A stretch of 11,903 bases of DNA from JADKIH01 sp964486655 (GTDB lineage Bacteria; Bacteroidota; Bacteroidia; AKYH767-A; 2013-40CM-41-45). The DNA lies in contig CAZAON010000063.1 of NCBI GenBank assembly GCA_964486655.1, positions 1 through 11,903 on the forward strand. The letters are read 5' to 3'. Under the pieces are notes generated by a model that saw nothing but the letters and a program-made list of their open reading frames with translations, was not told where the DNA came from and did not search any database. Shown piece after piece: positions 6,729 through 11,903 of the stretch (the stretch's first letter is position 1; the number at the start of each line of letters is the position of its first letter). The translations under genes were made by a program, and so were the position numbers.

Positions 6729-7685
6729 ATGAAAGTAACCGAACATTTAGATAAAGCTAAAGGCAAGACATTATTCTCTGTCGAAATCCTTCCTCCGCTG
6801 AAAGGTAAGAGCATTCAAAGCATTTATGACATTCTTGATCCTATCATGGAGTTCAGGCCTGCTTTTATTGATGTTACCTATCACAGGGAAGAATACGTTT
6901 ATAAGAAAAGAGAGAACGGATTACTGGAGAAATTTTCCATTCGCAAACGACCGGGCACCGTCAGTATTTGCGCCGCTATACTGAACCATTTCGAAATCGA
7001 TCCCGTTCCGCATATCATCTGCGGCGGATTCTCAAAAGAAGAAACCGAAAACGCTCTCATCGAACTGAACTACCTCGGCATAAACAATGTCCTTTTGTTA
7101 CGCGGCGATGCCATTAAATCTGAATCAGTCTTCGAACCTCACCGCGACGGCCATCATTACGCTATTGACCTTGTCAAACAGGTGGCAAAAATGAATAGCG
7201 GTAAATACATTGACGAAGATTTACAGGACGTCTCCCCAACCAGTTTCTGTATGGGTGTTGCCGGTTATCCCGAAAAACATTTCGAAGCGCCAAACCTTAA
7301 AACCGACTTAAAATACCTGAAAGCAAAAATTGATGCCGGCGCCGAATACATCGTTACGCAAATGTTTTTCGATAATAAAAAGTACTTCGAATTTGTTGAA
7401 AAATGCAAAGAAGCCGGTATTCATGTTCCTATAATTCCCGGACTAAAACCCGTCACCACAAAAAAACAGTCAACTGTTCTTCCTAAAGTTTTTCATGTCG
7501 ACCTTCCCGAAGATCTGGCCGATGCAATCGAAAATTGCAAAACCGATAAAGAGGTAAAACAAATCGGCATCGAATGGTGCATCGCACAATCCCTCGAGCT
7601 GAAAAAAGCCGGAGTACCTTGTCTCCATTATTATACTATGGGAAATGCGGAGACTACTTGCAGAATCGCTGAGAAGGTTTTTTAA
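6729..7685 (+). CDS. metF: Methylenetetrahydrofolate reductase
   Basis: The 318-residue protein is a full-length bacterial MetF: an FAD-containing TIM barrel that reduces 5,10-methylene-THF to 5-methyl-THF, the methyl donor for methionine synthesis. FSVEILPP near the N-terminus carries E19, matching the catalytic glutamate of E. coli MetF (E28). NVLLLRGD puts D127 in the place of the flavin-tuning aspartate (D120). CMGVAGYPEKH (174-184) and the TQMFFDN strand (210-216, with Q211) are the folate and FAD site signatures. The protein is cytoplasmic. The ATG used is the first before the conserved block; no Shine-Dalgarno is seen. It is probably a single gene with its own weak promoter. No SAM or B12 riboswitch fits in the 100 bp upstream. 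Confidence 0.95.
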   Translation: MKVTEHLDKAKGKTLFSVEILPPLKGKSIQSIYDILDPIMEFRPAFIDVTYHREEYVYKKRENGLLEKFSIRKRPGTVSICAAILNHFEIDPVPHIICGGFSKEETENALIELNYLGINNVLLLRGDAIKSESVFEPHRDGHHYAIDLVKQVAKMNSGKYIDEDLQDVSPTSFCMGVAGYPEKHFEAPNLKTDLKYLKAKIDAGAEYIVTQMFFDNKKYFEFVEKCKEAGIHVPIIPGLKPVTTKKQSTVLPKVFHVDLPEDLADAIENCKTDKEVKQIGIEWCIAQSLELKKAGVPCLHYYTMGNAETTCRIAEKVF

Positions 7686-7703
7686 ATAGTTATGAATTAC
7701 GAC

Positions 7704-7726
7704 GTGCCATATTTGCAATCCGGCAC
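7704..7726 (+). terminator. Weak hairpin after metF
   Basis: GTGCC (7704-7708) and GGCAC (7722-7726) form a 5-bp stem with a 13-nt loop, 18 bp after the metF stop and followed by CTTTTC. The stem and U-tract are both poor, and the loop is the conserved first block of the direct repeat at 7709, so this may be repeat structure rather than a terminator. Confidence 0.25.
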
Positions 7727-7757
7727 CTTTTCATTGCTGATTTTTAATCCGCTTTTA
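7709..7757 (+). repeat. Outer direct repeat, left copy
   Basis: It shares with 8482-8529, in the same orientation, an identical 13-nt block ATATTTGCAATCC, then TTTTCA, then an identical 15-nt block TGATTTTTAATCCGC. Two short variable segments (5-6 nt and 4 nt) lie between. It starts 23 bp after the metF stop and bounds the GIY-YIG cassette on its left. Confidence 0.8.
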
Positions 7758-7801
7758 CTTTGAAATTTAGCTTTGACCTAATTGCTTAATGTAGGCTACA
7801 G

Positions 7802-7869
7802 CCCTTCGACTCCGCTCAGGGACCGACTATTACAACTGTGCTTAGGCTTCGGCTACGCTCAGCCGAGCG
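7802..7869 (+). repeat. Inverted repeat, left arm (two sub-repeats)
   Basis: Sub-repeat A, 24 nt at 7802-7825, begins CCCTTCGACTCC and ends CAGGGACCG. Its inverted partner is 8435-8458, with one difference. Sub-repeat B, 24 nt at 7846-7869, begins GCTTCGGCTACG and ends CCGAGCG. Its inverted partner is 8392-8415, with three differences. The 20-nt spacer between A and B shares GCTTAG with the partner spacer. B folds into a stem-loop: GCT/AGC, a bulged T, then CGGCT/AGCCG with a 6-nt loop. A resembles the CCTTCGACTCCGCTCAGG-type intergenic repeats I recall as widespread in Bacteroidota. Confidence 0.85.
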
Positions 7870-7886
7870 TTGATTAAATTATTCGC

Positions 7887-8225
7887 CTATTCGGTCGAGT
7901 CACCTTTAGAAGAGTTCTTTAAAATTAAATTTTTACAATGAGAAGTATTTTGACATTGAGATAAAAGTTCCAACTTTTTGATGTTTTTTTTCATGAGTGC
8001 AATCTTTTTCGCTCTGCTCCATCCTTGAATTTGTTTTTCTCTGCGAAATGCCTCACCAACCGTTTCAAATTCCTCATAATAAATTAGCTTAACGGGTAAG
8101 CGTTCCTTTGTATAATTACATCCCTCACCACATTGATGTTGATCAAGACGCATAAATAAGTCGTATGTACTTCCAACATAAAATGATTGATCAGCACATT
8201 CCAAAATATACATAGTACCTTTCAT
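7887..8225 (-). CDS. Small GIY-YIG nuclease domain protein
   Basis: The 112-residue protein is a stand-alone GIY-YIG domain of the UPF0213/UvrC-N-like type. The two signature strands are MYILE (5-9) and FYVGST (15-20). The conserved arginine R26 lies in STYDLFMRLDQH, and the metal-binding glutamate E63 in AFRREKQIQGWSR. Key residues Y6, Y16, R26, H30 and E63 are all present, so it should be an active nuclease that nicks or cuts DNA using a single metal ion. The last 30 residues (from about L83) are beyond the usual core, and I recall similar small proteins with variable tails beside such repeats. No DNA-binding domain is fused, so target specificity is unclear. It is alone between the two arms of the inverted repeat. 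The start at 8225 is set by a -7 box just 5 bp upstream; M5 is the only other option and would cut into the first strand. Confidence 0.88.
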   Translation of the reverse strand: MKGTMYILECADQSFYVGSTYDLFMRLDQHQCGEGCNYTKERLPVKLIYYEEFETVGEAFRREKQIQGWSRAKKIALMKKNIKKLELLSQCQNTSHCKNLILKNSSKGDSTE

Positions 8226-8229
8226 CGTG

Positions 8230-8237
8230 CAAATTTA
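8230..8237 (-). promoter_or_regulatory. -7 box of the GIY-YIG gene, leaderless arrangement
   Basis: On the minus strand TAAATTTG matches TAnnTTTG exactly and ends only 4 nt before the ATG at 8225. The predicted transcript would start at or next to the start codon. No TTTG lies at the usual upstream spacing, so activity is uncertain. Confidence 0.45.
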
Positions 8238-8391
8238 AGGCAACTACAATCCTTCTAAAACCATTATATGCGGGAAACTGATACGTCCCTTGGATGCTCT
8301 GCAGAGCTTGTTTTGAATTTGTTCACCAACTATATAACTGAATTACATAACAATAGCCAAAGTATTTAAGTTAACTCCAACTTTTGTAAAA
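8238..8391. other. Non-coding part of the cassette with two small dyads
   Basis: No reading frame of note. GGGA (8272-8275) pairs with TCCC (8286-8289). GCTCTGCAGAGC at 8296-8307 is a perfect 12-bp palindrome. Both lie between the GIY-YIG start and the right inverted repeat, so they could be part of a cleavage or recognition site for the element. Confidence 0.4.
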
Positions 8392-8458
8392 CGCTCAGCT
8401 AAGCGAAGCCGAAGCTTATTCTAAGCAAGAAAGCCGGTCCCTGAGCGGAGCCGAAGGG
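8392..8458 (-). repeat. Inverted repeat, right arm (two sub-repeats)
   Basis: Sub-repeat B' (8392-8415) and A' (8435-8458) are in mirrored order to the left arm, with a 19-nt spacer. B' differs from B at three positions: two in the loop, and one C-to-T in the stem that turns a G-C pair into G-U, so the hairpin still folds. A' differs from A at one position. Confidence 0.85.
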
Positions 8459-8481
8459 TTTATGCGAACACTACCAATTTG

Positions 8482-8529
8482 ATATTTGCAATCCAACGAT
8501 TTTCACAGTTGATTTTTAATCCGCATTTA
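8482..8529 (+). repeat. Outer direct repeat, right copy
   Basis: Partner of 7709-7757, same orientation: identical blocks of 13 and 15 nt and a shared TTTTCA, with two diverged segments. It runs right up to and includes the ribE stop codon (complement at 8527-8529), so an insertion there would sit exactly at the gene end. Confidence 0.8.
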
Positions 8530-9108
8530 TTTCGTCATTATCTTTTTTACGTACTTCCCCACAACATCAAACTCCAGATTTACTACGGATCCCGTTTTCA
8601 AATTCTTAAAATTGGTATGTTCATACGTGTATGGAATTATAGCCACCGAAAAATTATTTGAATTTGAATCGACAACGGTCAGACTCACGCCATTCACACA
8701 AATGGAACCCTTTTCAACCGTAATATTTTTTGCATCCCTGTATTCGAATAAAAACAACCACGAACCATTTTTATCTTCTATCGACTTAACCGTTGCCACA
8801 GTATCCACATGGCCCTGAACGATATGCCCATCAAGCCTGTCGCCTACTTTCGTACATCTCTCCAGATTGATTTCATCACCCGGCTTCAATGAACCCAGGT
8901 TCGTCCGCTTCAACGTTTCATCTATCGCTACCACTTCATAACTGTCTTTCAGAATATTTACCACGGTCAGACAAACGCCATTGTGAGAAAGACTCTGATC
9001 TATCTTAAGTTCATTCACAAAAGAACAATTCACCGTGAGACGAACATTTGTTCCCTCCTCTTTTAAATCCCTTAAAATTCCTGTTTCTTCAATTATACCG
9101 GTAAACAT
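8527..9108 (-). CDS. ribE: Riboflavin synthase (alpha subunit)
   Basis: The 193-residue enzyme dismutates two 6,7-dimethyl-8-ribityllumazines into riboflavin and a pyrimidine. It starts with the family hallmark MFTGIIEE. It has two homologous lumazine-binding barrels: the first carries SHNGVCLTVV (41-50, with S41 and C46) and the second VNGVSLTVV. Between them lies GHIVQGHVD (94-102) with H100, near the active-site histidine of the E. coli enzyme. Length is normal for Bacteroidota. The ATG lies 4 bp after the stop of the upstream large secreted-protein gene, so it is co-transcribed and probably translationally coupled. There is no room for an FMN riboswitch directly in front, so any such control would act at the operon head outside the window. 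Other rib genes are absent here. Confidence 0.95.
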   Translation of the reverse strand: MFTGIIEETGILRDLKEEGTNVRLTVNCSFVNELKIDQSLSHNGVCLTVVNILKDSYEVVAIDETLKRTNLGSLKPGDEINLERCTKVGDRLDGHIVQGHVDTVATVKSIEDKNGSWLFLFEYRDAKNITVEKGSICVNGVSLTVVDSNSNNFSVAIIPYTYEHTNFKNLKTGSVVNLEFDVVGKYVKKIMTK

Positions 9109-9112
9109 ATTT

Positions 9113-11773
9113 CTATTTATTCCGGATCAATTGTATGGTTCCTTTCAGGTCAACCGATTGCTCCATTTTTGTTGTGAAAAAGTAAACGGTACACGTATAA
9201 TAATAAACACCTTCACTGCAATCGGCATTCGTATCCTTATTCTTGCCATCCCAGTTTATGTCACGATTTTTTGTTTCGAAAACCAGATTACCCCAACGGT
9301 TATAAATCTTCATGTCAATCTCTTTCACATTCTTGTAAGGAGGGCATGTCGTAGCCTGGTACTCCAATGAAGTAGTCGAATCGCATGGGTGGAAGAAATC
9401 ATTCTTGCCGTCACCATCGGGTGTGAATACAGAAGGTAAAACATACTGCCTGCATGTATCAATACAAACAACTACAGGATCCAATGTTTCATTTCCAACC
9501 GAATCTACAGCGGTAACCTTATAACAGCCCGAGATCATGGAAAGTCCGCTGTGCAGATAAACCGTATCAGTCGTATTCACAACCGAATCTATTAATTCAA
9601 AATTTCCGGTTTCTGTCGCTCCGAAATAAATATAATATTTCAGCACATCATCAGAACATATATTATTCGGATTTACCCAGCGCAACTCATTCTGACTCTC
9701 ATTACAATCAGGAGTCACCGTAAGTTCCGTCGCGCATGGAGGAACATTGTCGACCGGAATTCCACATTCAATCTGTGAACGGTTAATGATCGGATCAATA
9801 AACCCGCTGAAAGAATACGAACCCGAACTTCGGATGTAATAACAATACTCCGTTCCGTTTATAAGTCCGGTATCGGAAAATGCCTGTGTCGTTACCGAAG
9901 CAATCGAATCAAACAATAAAGATGCATTCTGCTTGAAAATATCATAGCGCTGATTCGTCCACGGTACATGCTCTTCCCATGTCAGGTTTAATTTATTGTC
10001 AGTCGGACTTATCTTCAGATAGATAGTTGTTGCAATCGCAGTATTTCCTTTCAGACTATCACCTACTCCAGGATGTGTGTAATAAAACAAAATCTTATAG
10101 GACCACGGTTGATCTTTTGTGTTAATCAGGCTGTCAATAAAAATGGTATCCGTTAAATTATTGAAAGTGGCTACTTCGGTAAAATTACTTCCCGCGAAAT
10201 CAGGCGAATGAAGTAATTTATATTTATACGGTCCCGGAAATGCCGTCATGTCCAATTCTGTTGGCATACTCCATGCGACATATACCTTTCCGGTTGTTGT
10301 CGATGTCTCCATAACATCAGCATTTGTAATTACCGGAGCATCTTTTTTCAGACTTGCACATGATTGTGGTGAAGCGCAACTCTCGGAGCCATTATCATAA
10401 ACCGCGGTAACGATATAACAATATTGGATACCAATCGTCAGTCCGGCTCCGTTATTGTCATCCGTAAATGTTGTATCACTTCCATCAGTTGTTCCTATCA
10501 GAACGTAACCCGTACTAGCGGGAACACCATTCGTACAAGGACATTCAATTTCATTCGGAGAAGGGCCCACACGCCTGTAGATATTATACTTAAGCGGACC
10601 GGAGCAAAAAGGTACCGGCCAGGTTAAATCAATCGAGCTGCTATTCGGAACCGCATACAAGGTATCCGGTCCGGGAGCAATTACCGTTATATATGTTCCC
10701 TTCAGATCTACTAACGAAGGAATGCCGGCCGAAGGAAGATCTTTAGCACGGAATTGGGCGAAGTATGGCTGAGGTCTGACGTGACTGCATCTGGTTATCC
10801 ACTTAAACTTCGAAATTACCGAATCATTATTCACAATGCTATCAGTGAAAGTTGCGGGAAAAGGAACGAGTGACGGATCAAATACTGCACCCGAAGCGCT
10901 AAGTTCCACCCTGTTGAAATCAGGATCACGGGCAAATACATTAAAGTTCAATGTATCACCGGCAAGTACACATGTGTCGGAAATAACAGTAATTATTGGC
11001 GGGAAATTATCACAATTGCCAATCAATATCTGCATATCACGTACGACAAAACCGATAGTATCACCATTTCTCCACTCGATGATCATAAAAGCTACATTGT
11101 ATTCTCCAGGGTCCTGCGGAGTATTCCAGGTAAGATATCCGTCATTATCAAGTGTAAATGCAACGTTAGCCGAAGGAAATGAATAACCGCCAATAGGATC
11201 TCCATTATCGCCTCTGCATTCAATCAACTGATATGAAAGACTGTCTCCATCCTTATCAAAGGCGGCAGGATTATGAACGAAAATTCTATTGACGCATCCT
11301 TCATCAATGGGATCATATCCGGTAATAACTGAATTATTAGCTCCCCTGAATGGGTTAATCCACAATTTCGTTTCCAGATAAAAAGGTACTGCGACAGAAT
11401 TGGGAATGTTTCTCACATTTGCATTTCTGTTTGGATCAGTAAAGTGTATCAGGTATTCACCATTTCCATTATAAGTATGCTCCTCGGTGTAAATGTTCTT
11501 CTTAATATCATTCGGCAATAAAATAGCAGAGTCTCTGTAAAACACCTGGGGGCCTGTACCATCTCCCCAGTAAACGGAGTCAAGTTGTGGCCTGTCGGCA
11601 GCAACACTTGATGTTTTTGTAAAAGTAGTTATGGTTACTTCATATTTCCAGACAGGCTGAGGTAAAAGAACTCCAATAAATTTATAAGTAATCTGACCTG
11701 CCCTGTTATGCGTTGCCATCGCGTTAACAGAAATGAGTAAAAAGAAAAATATTAAGAGGCGAGATATATTCAT
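9113..11773 (-). CDS. Large T9SS-secreted protein with fibronectin-like domains and type-B sorting domain
   Basis: An 886-residue exported protein. A signal peptide (1-20, LLIFFFLLISVNAMA) is followed by ATHNRAGQITYKFIG, an N-terminus I recognise from large Bacteroidota surface proteins. Residues about 20-360 are an all-beta region with paired cysteines. From about 365 to 770 come roughly four fibronectin-III-like modules (for example SSSIDLTWPVPFCSGPLKYNIYRR; LNLTWEEHVPW). Residues about 778-886 are a gliding-motility-associated C-terminal (CHU_C, type-B T9SS) domain: LPSVFTPDGDGKNDFF, MKIYNRWGNLVFE, INWDGKN, and EGVYYYTCTVYF. DGDGKND is a calcium-loop type motif. No enzymatic domain is seen, so adhesin or scaffold is the best guess. 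The start overlaps the mqnC stop as TAATG and ribE follows after 4 bp, an odd housekeeping context for a surface protein. Confidence 0.92.
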   Translation of the reverse strand: MNISRLLIFFFLLISVNAMATHNRAGQITYKFIGVLLPQPVWKYEVTITTFTKTSSVAADRPQLDSVYWGDGTGPQVFYRDSAILLPNDIKKNIYTEEHTYNGNGEYLIHFTDPNRNANVRNIPNSVAVPFYLETKLWINPFRGANNSVITGYDPIDEGCVNRIFVHNPAAFDKDGDSLSYQLIECRGDNGDPIGGYSFPSANVAFTLDNDGYLTWNTPQDPGEYNVAFMIIEWRNGDTIGFVVRDMQILIGNCDNFPPIITVISDTCVLAGDTLNFNVFARDPDFNRVELSASGAVFDPSLVPFPATFTDSIVNNDSVISKFKWITRCSHVRPQPYFAQFRAKDLPSAGIPSLVDLKGTYITVIAPGPDTLYAVPNSSSIDLTWPVPFCSGPLKYNIYRRVGPSPNEIECPCTNGVPASTGYVLIGTTDGSDTTFTDDNNGAGLTIGIQYCYIVTAVYDNGSESCASPQSCASLKKDAPVITNADVMETSTTTGKVYVAWSMPTELDMTAFPGPYKYKLLHSPDFAGSNFTEVATFNNLTDTIFIDSLINTKDQPWSYKILFYYTHPGVGDSLKGNTAIATTIYLKISPTDNKLNLTWEEHVPWTNQRYDIFKQNASLLFDSIASVTTQAFSDTGLINGTEYCYYIRSSGSYSFSGFIDPIINRSQIECGIPVDNVPPCATELTVTPDCNESQNELRWVNPNNICSDDVLKYYIYFGATETGNFELIDSVVNTTDTVYLHSGLSMISGCYKVTAVDSVGNETLDPVVVCIDTCRQYVLPSVFTPDGDGKNDFFHPCDSTTSLEYQATTCPPYKNVKEIDMKIYNRWGNLVFETKNRDINWDGKNKDTNADCSEGVYYYTCTVYFFTTKMEQSVDLKGTIQLIRNK

Positions 11774-11903
11774 TAGTAAGTAATGACTTGTTGTTCGATA
11801 TTTTGCGGCAGTTCCCTGTATTCATATTGCTGATTCCGGAGTCTTGGTTCAAATCCCGCTTCCCGTATCGCATCCTGAATTCCATCGGCCGTAAACCGGT
11901 GTG
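11773..11903 (-). CDS. mqnC: Probable cyclic dehypoxanthinyl futalosine synthase, C-terminal 42 residues
   Basis: The minus strand entering from the right edge is open for 42 codons and ends in TAA at 11775-11773, sharing one base with the next ATG. The peptide contains FTADGIQDAIREAGFEPRLR and then NQQYEYRELP. The TAxxIxxAIREAGFxPxLRNxxYE pattern matches the C-terminus of the radical-SAM enzyme MqnC of the futalosine route to menaquinone. The catalytic CxxxCxxC part lies outside, so the call rests on tail similarity from memory. The related MqnE/MqnC-like radical-SAM proteins are the main alternative. Confidence 0.6.
   Translation of the reverse strand, partial: HRFTADGIQDAIREAGFEPRLRNQQYEYRELPQNIEQQVITY

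Larger units (their letters stand above)
7802..8458. mobile_element. Candidate GIY-YIG cassette bounded by 67-68 nt inverted repeats
   Basis: A 657-bp unit holds one gene, the GIY-YIG nuclease at 7887-8225. It is bounded by imperfect inverted repeats at 7802-7869 and 8392-8458, and further out by direct repeats at 7709-7757 and 8482-8529. There is no transposase, so movement would depend on the nuclease plus host repair, as in homing, or on enzymes supplied elsewhere. It sits between the convergent 3' ends of metF and ribE, a harmless insertion site. It is called mobile from architecture alone. Confidence 0.4.

Noticed and set aside
7802..8458. CRISPR array or integron attC-type array
   Set aside because: Only two copies of each sub-repeat exist, in inverted rather than direct order, with a gene between. 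There are no regular spacers, no cas genes and no integrase.
8479..8661. 60-residue plus-strand frame starting in the right direct repeat
   Set aside because: Mostly antisense to ribE, and its beginning is repeat sequence.
9109..9112. FMN riboswitch in front of ribE
   Set aside because: Only 4 bp separate ribE from the upstream coding sequence, and the upstream sequence is constrained protein-coding DNA.
9035..9370. 111-residue plus-strand frame across the ribE/adhesin junction
   Set aside because: It is antisense to two well-supported genes and has no recognisable domain.

Overview
The window looks like a chromosomal segment from a member of the Bacteroidota. It contains a type IX secretion (T9SS) type-B sorting domain (residues about 778-886 of the CDS at 9113-11773) and a second large secreted protein entering from the left edge. 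It has several promoters of the Bacteroidota form (TTTG about 19-21 nt upstream of TAnnTTTG), few Shine-Dalgarno sequences, and a TPR histidine kinase. A futalosine-pathway (MqnC) tail points more to cytophagia/chitinophagia/sphingobacteria-like lineages than to typical flavobacteria; that is inference.

Layout. (1) 1-683, minus: N-terminal part of a secreted protein, cut by the window edge. (2) 684-1524: AT-rich intergenic DNA with palindromes and a promoter. (3) 1525-2742, plus: Tet(A)-like MFS exporter, convergent with (4) 2758-3555, minus: XRE/S24 (LexA-like) self-cleaving repressor. Its upstream region carries two dyads placed over its own promoter. (5) 3719-6628, plus, divergent from the repressor: a three-gene operon of two tandem paralogous membrane or exported small proteins ending in CPxxC, then a TPR-transmembrane-histidine kinase that lacks a normal start codon. 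(6) 6729-7685, plus: metF. (7) 7686-8526: a repeat-bounded cassette with a GIY-YIG nuclease gene. (8) 8527-11903, minus: an apparently translationally coupled series mqnC (partial) - large T9SS adhesin-like protein - ribE.

The most unusual structure is the metF-ribE intergenic region. A small GIY-YIG endonuclease gene lies between two 67-68 nt imperfect inverted repeats, each built of two sub-repeats in mirrored order. Outside these lies a pair of 48-49 nt direct repeats. The three differences between the inner sub-repeats preserve a stem-loop. This looks like a small nuclease-bearing mobile or homing-like unit. The second point of interest is the tandem CPxxC paralog pair with its kinase, which could be a small extracytoplasmic sensing module. 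Functions for both are inference from context.
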